Origin: Deltaproteobacteria bacterium RIFCSPLOWO2_12_FULL_60_19
GTDB taxonomy: Bacteria; Desulfobacterota; Binatia; UBA9968
DNA: 59,793 nt
NCBI GenBank assembly: GCA_001798595.1
Contig: MGSS01000081.1
Coordinates: 1-59,793 of the forward strand
Direction of reading: 5' to 3'
In this document: one piece after another, positions 24,964 to 32,573 of the stretch
Numbering within the stretch: position 1 is the first letter of the stretch
Layout: every line of letters begins with the position of its first letter
The notes under the pieces: generated by a model
What the model was told of the DNA's origin: nothing
Database searches by the model: none
The model's input: the letters and a program-made list of their open reading frames with translations, nothing else
Made by a program: the position numbers and the translations under genes

Positions 24964-25672
24964 ATTTCTCCGCCAGCCAGCCGAGCCCATAGCCGATCAG
25001 GCAGGCGACAACTCCCAGAATCGTCATTTCAAGTCCGGAGCGAATCGGTTTGGTCTTCGTCAGCCGCGTCTTGGCCACGCCGGCGCCGAACAGAAACAGC
25101 ACCGACAATAAAATCGCGATCCCGACGGCGTTGTGCGGATCGTCGATGAAGAAATAAGGCATGATCGGAGGCACGGCGCCGACGACGAAGGAGAGGCCCA
25201 TCGTCACCCCGACGCGGAGCGGGTCGTCGAGATGCTCGTCGAACAGGCCCAGCTCCTCGCGCTTCATGAAGCGCAGCAGGAGATCTTTATCCGACGTGAC
25301 CCGGTTGACGATCATCTCCTGCTCCGGGCGGGTAAACCCCATGTCGCCGTAGATCTCCCGAATCTCCTGGGCCTCTTTCTCCGGCGTTTTCTCTATTTCC
25401 CACTTTTCCTGCTCGATCTCCGAGTGGAAAAACTCTCTTTGCGACTTGGTCGCCAGATAGGCGCCCAGCGCCATCGAGATCGCGCCGGCGACCACCTCCG
25501 CTATCCCGGCCAACAGAATGTAGCGGCTCTGCGCGATGGAGCTGGTCACCCCCGCAAGAAAGCCGATCGTCGTCACCAGGCCGTCGTTCATGCCGAAGAT
25601 GATCTCCCGGATCGCCCTCCCCTTCGGCGTGTGCCAGTCTTCGTGATGGTGTCGCGGAGTTTGCTCTGCCAT
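24956..25672 (-). CDS. VIT1/CCC1-family transporter
   Basis: 238 residues, a membrane protein predicted to move ferrous iron or manganese. The first helix carries the family signature REIIFGMNDGLVTTIGFLAGV (22-42). The second helix has GAISMALGAYLA. A charged cytoplasmic domain of about 75 residues (QREFFHSEIEQEKWEIEKTP onward) lies between helices 2 and 3, where plant VIT1 binds metal with Glu/Met residues. Three more helices follow. It converges on manC with an 8-bp overlap. Confidence 0.88.
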   Translation of the reverse strand: MAEQTPRHHHEDWHTPKGRAIREIIFGMNDGLVTTIGFLAGVTSSIAQSRYILLAGIAEVVAGAISMALGAYLATKSQREFFHSEIEQEKWEIEKTPEKEAQEIREIYGDMGFTRPEQEMIVNRVTSDKDLLLRFMKREELGLFDEHLDDPLRVGVTMGLSFVVGAVPPIMPYFFIDDPHNAVGIAILLSVLFLFGAGVAKTRLTKTKPIRSGLEMTILGVVACLIGYGLGWLAEKFI

Positions 25673-25793
25673 GATTCGCCAGAGTTATCACCGCGCTCTC
25701 AAAAAACCAACCAGGGCACGGTAACAAACGATCGGTAGCGGCGCAGGACGCCCGCACTTCGACGTGCTCAGTGCGAACGGTGTAAAAGAGCGC

Positions 25794-25819
25794 CGTTCGT
25801 GGGAGCCGAACCACGAACG
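25794..25819. repeat. Hairpin in the divergent trmI/VIT1 gap
   Basis: CGTTCGTGG (25794-25802) and CCACGAACG (25811-25819) form nine perfect pairs with an 8-base loop. Just upstream, CACTTCGACGTGCTCAGTGCG (from 25755) has the style of small dispersed repeats seen in many uncultured bacterial genomes. Downstream at 35404-35424 a similar CGTTCG...CGAACG hairpin occurs. Confidence 0.5.
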
Positions 25820-25895
25820 ACAGGCACGCTTACGTTGACTTCCCGCACGCGCTCCCTTATCTTGCCTCAGCCCTCTCGAAAGGAATCGCAATCAG

Positions 25896-26693
25896 ATGAC
25901 TCGAACCGGCCCGCTCCGCGAAGGCGACGCGATCATCCTCTCCGACCGCAAGCAGAGAGAATATCTCAAGCTACTGGAAGCCGGAAAACCCATCTCCGCC
26001 CGCGGCGGCAAGATCGCCGCGGAGGATATCCTCGGTAAAGAAGAAGGCTTTTTCGTGCGCTCGTCGCTGGGCGATCTCTTCCTGGTCTTTCGTCCCACGC
26101 TCACGCAGCTCGTGCCCAACCTGCCGCGCCAGGCGCAGGTCATCTATCCCAAAGACATCGGCCAGATCCTCGTGTGGGCCGACATTTTTCCCGGCGCGCG
26201 CGTGGTCGAGGCGGGCGTCGGCGCGGGGGCGCTGACGATCGCCCTGCTCCGCGCCCTGGGATCGATGGGCCATCTCATCTCCTACGAGCTGCGCGACGAC
26301 TTCGCCCACATGGCGCGGGAAAACGTCGCCCGCTTCCTCGGCCCCGCGGGGCACTGGACGCTCAAGCTCGGCGACGTCGCCCAGTCCCTTGAAGAGAGCG
26401 ACTTGGATCGAATCATTCTCGACCTGCCCGAGCCCTGGCAGGTGACCGAACGCGCCTGGAATGCGCTCCGCCCCGGCGGAATCGTGCTCAGCTACGTTCC
26501 AACCATCGTGCAGGTAAAGACCTCGGTGGAGTCTCTGAGAGACCACGGCGGCTTCGCCTGCATCGAAACTATGGAAACCTTGCAGCGATTCTGGCACGTG
26601 AAGGGTTTGAGCGTCCGCCCCGAGCACCGCATGGTCGCCCATACGGGTTTTATCACCGTCGCAAGACGGCTGGCGGAAAGAGCTAGAGGATAG
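25896..26693 (+). CDS. trmI: tRNA (adenine-N1-)-methyltransferase, m1A58 type
   Basis: 265 residues. Uses S-adenosylmethionine to methylate N1 of A58 in the tRNA T-loop. An N-terminal beta domain (1-90) precedes a Rossmann domain with VVEAGVGAGALT (103-114) and the family motif LDLPEPW (175-181), whose D176 is the conserved catalytic-site aspartate. The size fits the tetrameric bacterial/archaeal enzyme. The last 19 codons, AHTGFITVARRLAERARG included, recur in altered form at 27270-27327 beyond the next gene, marking a rearrangement. Confidence 0.92.
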   Translation: MTRTGPLREGDAIILSDRKQREYLKLLEAGKPISARGGKIAAEDILGKEEGFFVRSSLGDLFLVFRPTLTQLVPNLPRQAQVIYPKDIGQILVWADIFPGARVVEAGVGAGALTIALLRALGSMGHLISYELRDDFAHMARENVARFLGPAGHWTLKLGDVAQSLEESDLDRIILDLPEPWQVTERAWNALRPGGIVLSYVPTIVQVKTSVESLRDHGGFACIETMETLQRFWHVKGLSVRPEHRMVAHTGFITVARRLAERARG

Positions 26694-26758
26694 AGGACGC
26701 CTTCAGCTTTCGGCGGGAGCAAACGGCGCCTGATAACGAGAACCAGGGAGGTATCAAG

Positions 26759-27250
26759 ATGAAGGGGAAAAGGACGGTTTCGATCTCACTGATCCTATGG
26801 GCGCTTGTGAGTTTTTCTTGCGCCAAGTCTAAGCCAGCGTCGGAGGACGACGGAAAAGCCCTTATGAGCGCGGTGGCGCAGTTTTATGCCGCGTTGAACA
26901 GCATGTTTACGGGCGACCTGGAGCTGATGAAGGAGGTCTGGTCGCACGCAGACGATGTCACCTACATGGGCCCCGGGGGAGGATTCCAGGTCGGTTGGAA
27001 GCAGGTGCTGGAAAATTGGGAGGCGCAGGCCGCCTTGAAGCTCGGAGGCAAGGTGGAAGCTGTCGATATGCGCGTTACGGTAGGCCATGATATCGCCGTC
27101 ACGCACAATTACGAGAAGGGAGTGAATACCAATGCAAAAGGAGAGCGCCAGGAGCTGTCCATCCGAGCCACCAACGTATTCCGCAAAGAAAACGGAAAGT
27201 GGAAAATGATCGGACACCACACGGATCTACTCCCCTATCTGGAGAAATGA
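26759..27250 (+). CDS. NTF2/SnoaL-like (DUF4440-type) exported protein
   Basis: 163 residues. The N-terminus is a signal peptide (MKGKRTVSISLILWALVSFS) with C21 directly after it, compatible with a lipoprotein, although the lipobox is not ideal. Residues 33-160 have the cone-shaped NTF2-like pattern: a first helix ending in YAALNSM, DDVTYMGPGGGFQVGWKQV, the strand pair DMRVTVGHDIAVTHNYEKG, and a final NVFRKENGKWKMIGHHTD. GGGAGG precedes the ATG. The gene sits between the true trmI end and a second copy of that end. The ligand or enzymatic role is unknown. Confidence 0.75.
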   Translation: MKGKRTVSISLILWALVSFSCAKSKPASEDDGKALMSAVAQFYAALNSMFTGDLELMKEVWSHADDVTYMGPGGGFQVGWKQVLENWEAQAALKLGGKVEAVDMRVTVGHDIAVTHNYEKGVNTNAKGERQELSIRATNVFRKENGKWKMIGHHTDLLPYLEK

Positions 27251-27269
27251 CGATTGCCGTCGAACAGCC

Positions 27270-27327
27270 TGATCGCACACACGGGTTTTATCACCGTGGC
27301 AAGAGGGCTGGCGGAGAAAACCGGAGG
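27270..27327 (+). pseudogene. Displaced copy of the trmI 3' end
   Basis: 58 bp match 26632-26689 at 48 positions. In the trmI frame it reads LIAHTGFITVARGLAEKTGG and then runs on to a TAG at 27340-27342. Most differences are silent or conservative (for example CAT/CAC, GTC/GTG), so it looks like the end of a diverged trmI allele rather than a decaying copy. The start of that allele is absent. Confidence 0.7.
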
Positions 27328-27356
27328 CCAGCGGGTATTATAGCTGAGGCGACGCG

Positions 27357-28268
27357 ATGCTCCGGAAAAAGTCGCGCAAGAAGCTGAACGCAGTCGGACC
27401 GGCTAAGCTCCAACGGGACTCCCGTCACCCACTTCAGCTGCGATGGCCCGCAAAATTCCTAAAGCTCTTAGGCCGGATGCCGGATACCGCACTGGCGAAA
27501 AAGATGGGCGTGAGCCTGGACGCGGTCCGAGACGAGAGGCGGCGGCAGAAAATCGAGCCTTCTTTGCCTCATCGTCCGCCGGTTCAGTGGACCGCCGGAA
27601 TGATTCGACTTTTAGGCGGGAATGTCGATGCAAGGGTCGCGGAGAAACTCGGCTTGCCGGAGTACTTGGTCATGCACAAGCGGCAACGGCTGGGTATCCC
27701 GTCGCATGGCGACGTCCCCGAGCGACGCCAGCCGCGCGCCTTTAACTGGACAAAAAGAAAGATAGCTTTGTTGGGCACCGATTCCGATCGCAAGATTGCC
27801 GAGCGCTTGGGAACAATCGGAGGAGTGGTTGTGCGCCGGCGCACGCGGTTGGGCATCCCGAGCTTTTATCGCTATCGCCGTATTTCATGGACAAAAGAGA
27901 TGGTATCACTGCTTGGCAAGACCACCGACTGGGAGATTGCGAAGAAATACGGGATGAAGCGAGAGAGCGTGGCACGGGAACGGCGAAAGCGCGGCATCCC
28001 GCCTTGCATCGACGCGCGGCCGGTCATATCCACTCCTGCGCTGAGGCCGATTCTGTCGCTGCCAATGCGAGTGATCGCACGTCGTTTTCTCATCTCGAGA
28101 TTTCAATGGCGGGCACCGCCGGCTCACCGAGAATGCATCAGCATAGAAGCCCTTCTGCCTTTCTATGAGCCTTTCTATGAGCCGCTTGTAACCGACACCT
28201 CAAAACGCTACGCTACGCCGCCAAAGGACCCCTCGCATTCAGGCGACGAACGTCACGCTTACGTTTAA
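27357..28268 (+). CDS. Four-repeat SANT/Myb-like helix-turn-helix protein
   Basis: 303 residues, strongly basic. Four tandem units of about 45-50 residues begin at R29, Q77, N130 and S178. Each reads W-(T/P)-x3-(I/F)-x-LLG-x3-D-x2-(I/L)A-x2-(L/M/Y)G-x5-V-x3-R-x2-(L/R)GIP, for example WTKRKIALLGTDSDRKIAERLG. The first unit is the most diverged at its end (KIEP for GIP). The pattern is that of a three-helix HTH whose last helix carries arginines, so it should bind DNA along several turns. Residues after about 225 do not continue the pattern, and the last 25 or so are encoded by a displaced copy of the downstream ABC gene's leader. The natural C-terminus may therefore be altered. No ribosome site is obvious. 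Confidence 0.65.
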   Translation: MLRKKSRKKLNAVGPAKLQRDSRHPLQLRWPAKFLKLLGRMPDTALAKKMGVSLDAVRDERRRQKIEPSLPHRPPVQWTAGMIRLLGGNVDARVAEKLGLPEYLVMHKRQRLGIPSHGDVPERRQPRAFNWTKRKIALLGTDSDRKIAERLGTIGGVVVRRRTRLGIPSFYRYRRISWTKEMVSLLGKTTDWEIAKKYGMKRESVARERRKRGIPPCIDARPVISTPALRPILSLPMRVIARRFLISRFQWRAPPAHRECISIEALLPFYEPFYEPLVTDTSKRYATPPKDPSHSGDERHAYV

Positions 28269-28278
28269 ATCGAAAAAC
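28183..28278 (+). pseudogene. Displaced copy of the promoter and 5' end of the ABC ATPase gene
   Basis: This segment aligns with 28741-28836, with ATTCAGGCGACGAACGTCA identical (28238-28256 and 28797-28815). Read in the ATPase frame it encodes IQATNVTLTFKSKNRQ against IQATNVSLTFRPKNRE in the real gene. The start ATG has become AGG and the -10 TATACT has become TACGCT. The match stops where the ribosome site of the Phd gene begins. It looks like the head of a diverged allele. Confidence 0.7.
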
Positions 28279-28299
28279 CGCCAAGGAGGGTGAAAAGTC

Positions 28300-28641
28300 A
28301 TGAAATCGGTTGCACTGTCAGAGGTGAAAGACGACTTGTCGAGATACCTGCGTCTAGCAGCAGAAGAAGATGTGATCATTACCCGACACGGTAAGGCCGC
28401 TGGCATCTTGATCGGCTTTGCGTCTGAGGACGATTGGTTTGACTACCGGCTGGAGCACGACCCAAGGTTTACCCGTCGTATCGAGGCTGCGCGCGCAAGC
28501 CTGCGCGCTGGACATGGAATTCGGTTCGAGGATCTGGAAGAGCTTGAGCATAAGGCGTCTAGCCAACGTGCCGCAACGGCCGCCGGCTACGGCCGCGCCC
28601 GGTCGAAGCGCGTCGGCTCAGTTGGCCGTGGGCGTCGTTGA
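28300..28641 (+). CDS. Phd/YefM-family antitoxin, orphan
   Basis: 113 residues. The N-terminal domain MKSVALSEVKDDLSRYLRLA...VIITRHGKAAGILIG is the Phd/YefM DNA-binding fold that represses its own operon and neutralises a toxin. A middle helical part (45-90) would contact the toxin. The last 25 residues are Ala/Arg/Gly-rich. AAGGAGG lies upstream at proper spacing. No toxin gene follows; the next 140 bp have no open frame with PIN, RelE or Doc character. The gene is therefore an orphan, or its partner was lost in the rearrangement seen here. Confidence 0.8.
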   Translation: MKSVALSEVKDDLSRYLRLAAEEDVIITRHGKAAGILIGFASEDDWFDYRLEHDPRFTRRIEAARASLRAGHGIRFEDLEELEHKASSQRAATAAGYGRARSKRVGSVGRGRR

Positions 28642-28743
28642 GCGTGAATGAACCATGGCGATGAAGAACCCACCCCATAAGCCCGCTGGCGCGCGGCTGT
28701 AAAGGTTGGCGTGTTTCCCCGCCTCGCTGTTTCCCCGCTTCGC

Positions 28744-28773
28744 TTGTAACTCAAACCCCAAAAACGCTATACT
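28744..28773 (+). promoter_or_regulatory. Promoter of the second ABC importer, possibly leaderless
   Basis: TTGTAA (28744-28749), an 18-bp spacer and TATACT (28768-28773, 5 of 6). The ATPase ATG is at 28784, only about ten bases after the -10, and no Shine-Dalgarno precedes it. The transcript may thus begin at or just before the start codon. Confidence 0.55.
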
Positions 28774-28783
28774 CCGCCCCCAA

Positions 28784-29575
28784 ATGGCCCCCTGTATTCA
28801 GGCGACGAACGTCAGCCTTACTTTCAGGCCCAAAAACCGCGAGCCGGTCACCGCGCTCAGGGAATTTTCCATCGAAGTCGCCACGGGAGAATTCGTCAGC
28901 ATCGTGGGGCCGTCGGGCTGCGGCAAGAGCACTTTTTTGAACATTCTTCTCGGATTGCTCAAGCCCGATGCCGGAGAGACGCGGCTGAACGGAACGCAGA
29001 TCGCCGGCCCCGGCCAGGAGCGGGCGATGGTGTTCCAGGAGTTCGGGCTGCTGCCGTGGAGGACGGTGCTCGCGAACGTCGAGCTGGGCCTGGAGCTAAA
29101 AGGCGTGGCCGTCGCAGCGAGACGGAGCCGGGCGATGGAGCTGATCCAGATGACGGGCCTGGCGGGCTTCGAAACCCACTACCCGCACGAGCTTTCCGGC
29201 GGGATGAAACAGCGCGTCGGCCTGGCGCGGGCGCTGGCGACCGATCCGCAGGTATTGCTGATGGACGAGCCGTTCGCCGCGCTCGACGCTCAGACGCGAG
29301 ACCTGATGCAGGCGGAACTCCTGCAGGTATGGGACCGAACCAAGAAGACGGTGATCTTCGTGACGCACAGCATCGAGGAGGCCGCCTATCTGTCCGACAG
29401 AGTCCTCGTCACGAGCGCGAGGCCCGGGAGGATCAAGCAGATCATCAAAGTCCAGCTCCCCCGGCCAAGAGATTACGAGATGAGGTTGTCGGCCAAGTTC
29501 AACGAGATCAAAGCAGAGATATGGAACGCTCTGAAAGAAGAGCTATTGGGAAGGGGCGCCGGTAATGGCACTTAA
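28784..29575 (+). CDS. ABC transporter ATPase (SsuB/TauB/NrtD type)
   Basis: 263 residues. Walker A GPSGCGKST (42-50), Q-loop VFQEFG with Q85, LSGGMKQR (137-144), Walker B LLMDEP (158-163) and the switch histidine in VTHS are intact. The frame is open 78 bases upstream, but the ATG at 28784 is the first position resembling the family start and lies just after a good promoter. It overlaps the next permease by 11 bp. First gene of a plus-strand importer whose binding protein is encoded on the opposite strand at 31425. Confidence 0.92.
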   Translation: MAPCIQATNVSLTFRPKNREPVTALREFSIEVATGEFVSIVGPSGCGKSTFLNILLGLLKPDAGETRLNGTQIAGPGQERAMVFQEFGLLPWRTVLANVELGLELKGVAVAARRSRAMELIQMTGLAGFETHYPHELSGGMKQRVGLARALATDPQVLLMDEPFAALDAQTRDLMQAELLQVWDRTKKTVIFVTHSIEEAAYLSDRVLVTSARPGRIKQIIKVQLPRPRDYEMRLSAKFNEIKAEIWNALKEELLGRGAGNGT

Positions 29576-30353
29576 GGAAACAATCTCCGAATATCGGCGG
29601 CCGCTTTTGGGCGTGGCCTCCGTCGTCGGGCTGACGCTCGTGTGGGAGATCGCCTACACCTATTTTATTCCCCTCGATCCCTTTTTCTTCACCAAACCCT
29701 CGCTCATCGGCGTAGCCGTCAAGGATCAGACCCTCTCGGGAGAACTGTGGAAGGACCTGGCGATCAGCAGCAAGGCCTTTCTCTGGGGCTTCAGCCTCGC
29801 AGTGATCGTCGGCATTCCCATCGGTGTCTTTATGGGCTGGCGGCGTAGGGCTGAGTATGTCCTCGATCCCTTTCTCACCGCGCTCTACGCGAGCCCGCTG
29901 GTTGCGCTGGCTCCCCTCTTCATCATTATTTTCGGCGTCGGCCTCACGGGCAAAGTGGCTTTGATCTTTCTCCTGGCTGTATTTCCGTTCATCTTCAACG
30001 TCTTCGCCGGCGTCAAGTGCACCGACCGTCTCCTCGTCAACGTGGTGCGGGCCTTCGGCGGAAAAGAAAAGGATATCTATTTCAAGGTCATACTTCCGAG
30101 CATCCTGCCTTACATCGTAGCGGGCGCGAGGATCGCCATCGGCCGGGGAATCGTCGGCATCCTGGTTGCGGAATTCTACGGCGCCTCGGAGGGCATCGGC
30201 TTTGCGATCTCCCGCTTCGGCGACACCTACAGGCTGCCGGAAATGTTCGCCGCCATTCTGCTGCTAATGATCATGGCCGTGATTTTCACCGAAGGCTTGA
30301 GAAAGTTGGAAACCATTCTGGCGCCCTGGAAGATCGGACAGGAGGCGAGATGA
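29565..30353 (+). CDS. ABC transporter permease (SsuC/TauC type)
   Basis: 262 residues, about six membrane helices, EAA loop around 150-180 (VVRAFGGKEKDIYFKVILPS). A variant ribosome site (AAGGGGCG) lies inside the ATPase 3' end. The start overlaps the ATPase by 11 bp and the stop overlaps the following permease (ATGA, 30350-30353), so all three are coupled. It pairs with the next gene to form the channel. Confidence 0.9.
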   Translation: MALKETISEYRRPLLGVASVVGLTLVWEIAYTYFIPLDPFFFTKPSLIGVAVKDQTLSGELWKDLAISSKAFLWGFSLAVIVGIPIGVFMGWRRRAEYVLDPFLTALYASPLVALAPLFIIIFGVGLTGKVALIFLLAVFPFIFNVFAGVKCTDRLLVNVVRAFGGKEKDIYFKVILPSILPYIVAGARIAIGRGIVGILVAEFYGASEGIGFAISRFGDTYRLPEMFAAILLLMIMAVIFTEGLRKLETILAPWKIGQEAR

Positions 30354-31234
30354 GCCCCGATCCTAACCTCATTACGAGACATACCGGGCAATCCAGAATT
30401 GAACGAAATTCTCGAGCACTGGTTAGGATCGGGGTGAGCGCGCTCGCGAGGTTCTATAGAGAAAGAGAGCAGCCGATTCTGGGGGCGGGCTTCATCCTTT
30501 TGCTCATTCTAGCCTGGCAGTCCCTGCCCGCCATCGTCAGCCTCCCCCGAGGGATATCGCTCTTCTTCACCACGCCCGTCGAGGTGGTCAAAGCCTTCTA
30601 CAGGTTGGTCGAGGCAAATGAGATCCAGAGCCACGTTTATGTCAGCGCCCTGGAATTCATCGTCGGGCTCGGGCTGGCCATCGCGGTCGGCTTTCCGCTG
30701 GGTCTCGTCATGGGCAGGTCGAAGGTTATCGATGCCATGCTCGATCCTTTCATCACTGCGTTTAACGCCACGCCGAGGCTGGTTTTTCTGCCCTTGCTTA
30801 TGCTCTGGCTGGGCATCGGGATATGGTCGAAGATCACGATCGTCTTTGTCGGCGCGGTCTTCCCGCTTCTCATCAATACGTATGAAGGGGTGAAGAACGT
30901 CGATCGCGTTCTGGTCAACGTGGTGAGATCGTTCGGGGCCAACGAGTGGCAGACGATGAAGATCGTGGTCCTGCCGAATTCTGTCCCATACATCGTCGCT
31001 GGTTTGCGCTTGGCTATAGGCAGGGCTCTGCTCGGCGTGGTGGTCGGCGAATTTTTCGGCGCCAGCAAAGGGCTCGGCTTCATGATCGCCACCGCCGCGA
31101 CCAACTATAAAGTCGACGTCGTTTTCGTGGGAGTGACCATCTTTATGGGCCTCTCGCTGATTCTCACTCACCTGGTCAAGATGGTGGAATCCAGGCTCAG
31201 CCGCTGGCGTCTGGAGGAAGCGAAGACGTTCTAA
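30350..31234 (+). CDS. ABC transporter permease (SsuC/TauC type), second subunit
   Basis: 294 residues. It has a longer N-terminal cytoplasmic tail of about 40 residues, then six helices with the EAA loop VVRSFGANEWQTMKIVVLPNS. The frame is open far upstream, but the ATG at 30350 overlaps the previous stop and follows GGAGGCGAG, so it is the clear start. The stop codon is followed at once by a 9-bp tandem repeat. Confidence 0.9.
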   Translation: MSPDPNLITRHTGQSRIERNSRALVRIGVSALARFYREREQPILGAGFILLLILAWQSLPAIVSLPRGISLFFTTPVEVVKAFYRLVEANEIQSHVYVSALEFIVGLGLAIAVGFPLGLVMGRSKVIDAMLDPFITAFNATPRLVFLPLLMLWLGIGIWSKITIVFVGAVFPLLINTYEGVKNVDRVLVNVVRSFGANEWQTMKIVVLPNSVPYIVAGLRLAIGRALLGVVVGEFFGASKGLGFMIATAATNYKVDVVFVGVTIFMGLSLILTHLVKMVESRLSRWRLEEAKTF

Positions 31235-31372
31235 TGGGTTTGTTGGGTTCGTTGCGTTCGTTGGGTTCGTTGCGTTCGTTGGGTTCGTTGCGTTCGTTGG
31301 GTTCGTTGGGTTCGTTGGGTTCGTTGCGTTCGTTGGGTTCGTTGCGTTCGTTGGGTTCGTTGCGTTCATTGC
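31235..31372. repeat. 9-bp tandem repeat, TTGGGTTCG/TTGCGTTCG alternating
   Basis: About 15 units of nine bases. The fourth position alternates G and C with few exceptions, giving an 18-bp higher-order unit. It begins at the base after the permease stop. The following 31373-31424 holds different but complementary words (AACTCAA, CAACCCAA), so the array can fold back on that arm. No open frame that reads through it resembles a protein. It separates convergent genes of the same transporter. Confidence 0.85.
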
Positions 31373-31424
31373 GATCTGAGTAACTCAAGCAACCCAAAGA
31401 ACTCAATTAACTCAAGAAACTCAG

Positions 31425-32435
31425 TCATTTCTTCGGTGTTCTCCCCATTTCCTTCAGCGTCTCGTTTAAGAGGTCGCGGGCTACGAACTGCTCTATGTCC
31501 GGCAAGGGCTTGCCGGCGGGCCACCCCAGCTCGGGCGTCGTTCTCGACTCGAAGAGCTCCTTGAGCAGGTCGTGCGGGATCTCCGGTCCAAAGGCATTCT
31601 GCACCTGCTTGTAGATTCCCTCGAGCAGTGCCGCGTCTTTGATCTCGAAATATTTCTGAATAACGTCCATCGTCCCCTTCTTGTTGGCCTTTACGTAATC
31701 GTTTGCCTTGACCATCCCGCGGATGAATCTCTTGACCACATCGCGCTTTTCTTTGACGAAGTCCTTGTGCGTGAGAAACGTCCCTCCCAATCTCGGGATG
31801 TAGTCTCCGGTCTTGATGAGAATCTTCATGCCCTCTTTCTCGGCCCTGGCGGCGTGGGGGAACGAGAGTATCGCGCCCTGGATCGATTTGTTGATCAGCG
31901 CGGCCACCCGGTCGGTCTCGGCATTGAACGTGATGACCTTATAGTCCTTGCCGGGCTCCATCTTGAAGAATTTGCCGAGCACGACGACAGCCTCGGTATA
32001 CGCCGCCTGGCCGGGCCTCTCGAGCCCGATGGTTTTTCCTTTGAGATCTTCCACCCGCTTGATGTCAGGAGTCGTGGTGATCGTCCACTGAGAAACGAGC
32101 GATTCCCCGACGAGGAAAGCGAGCGGCGCCCCTTTGAGCATCGCCTCAGAGCCGCCTCCCGGTATCGGCACGAACTCGACCTCCTTGGCGATGGCGGCCC
32201 TGACCAGGACGCCCGCCTGCGCGGCGATGAATTCTGCGTCGAGCCCTTCCGCCTTGAGCAGCCCCTTGTCCACCGCGATATAGGAGGGAATATGAAAGCC
32301 GCTTCCCCCTAGCGTCCTTCCCACTTTGACCTTGATGCCTTGGGCCTCGGCGACCTGAACCCAAGTTACGCTCGATGCGAGGGCCAGTCCTGCGAGCGTC
32401 ATGGCGCACAAATATCTCACCGTAGACATACGCAT
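31425..32435 (-). CDS. NMT1/THI5-like ABC solute-binding protein
   Basis: 336 residues. A Sec signal peptide spans about residues 1-31 and ends VAEAQG. The mature part shows the NMT1 order: GGSGFHIPSYIAVDKGLLKAEGL, an AAIAKEVEFVPIPGGG loop, VEDLKGKTIGLERPG and a late FIRGMVKANDYV helix. AAGGAG precedes the ATG at 32435. Although encoded on the opposite strand, it faces the ATPase-permease-permease operon and is the natural binding protein for it (inference). Confidence 0.87.
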   Translation of the reverse strand: MRMSTVRYLCAMTLAGLALASSVTWVQVAEAQGIKVKVGRTLGGSGFHIPSYIAVDKGLLKAEGLDAEFIAAQAGVLVRAAIAKEVEFVPIPGGGSEAMLKGAPLAFLVGESLVSQWTITTTPDIKRVEDLKGKTIGLERPGQAAYTEAVVVLGKFFKMEPGKDYKVITFNAETDRVAALINKSIQGAILSFPHAARAEKEGMKILIKTGDYIPRLGGTFLTHKDFVKEKRDVVKRFIRGMVKANDYVKANKKGTMDVIQKYFEIKDAALLEGIYKQVQNAFGPEIPHDLLKELFESRTTPELGWPAGKPLPDIEQFVARDLLNETLKEMGRTPKK

Positions 32436-32511
32436 GGCGGTACTCCTTTCCTTGCTAAAAGCGCGTAGAAGTTAACCTTTAGGGATGCGAAACGCAAGCG
32501 AAATAGTTCGA

Positions 32512-32540
32512 TTGACAGCGGCGTGTCCATCGCCTAAGGT
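32512..32540 (+). promoter_or_regulatory. Possible promoter of the epimerase gene
   Basis: A perfect TTGACA (32512-32517), a 17-bp spacer and TAAGGT (32535-32540). The ribosome site GGGAGGT at 32561-32567 follows, and the ATG is at 32574. Confidence 0.45.
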
Positions 32541-32573
32541 GTCACCGAAGATTGGCCACAGGGAGGTAGTTTT

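Noticed and set aside
30509-31369. A minus-strand open frame that begins with many Asn-Pro-Thr and Asn-Ala-Thr triplets
   Set aside because: It is the 9-bp tandem repeat read in one frame and then the antisense of the permease gene; nothing beyond the repeat resembles a protein.
31235-31372. Possible CRISPR array
   Set aside because: The units are 9 bp with no spacers between them and no cas gene is in the window, so it is a simple tandem repeat.
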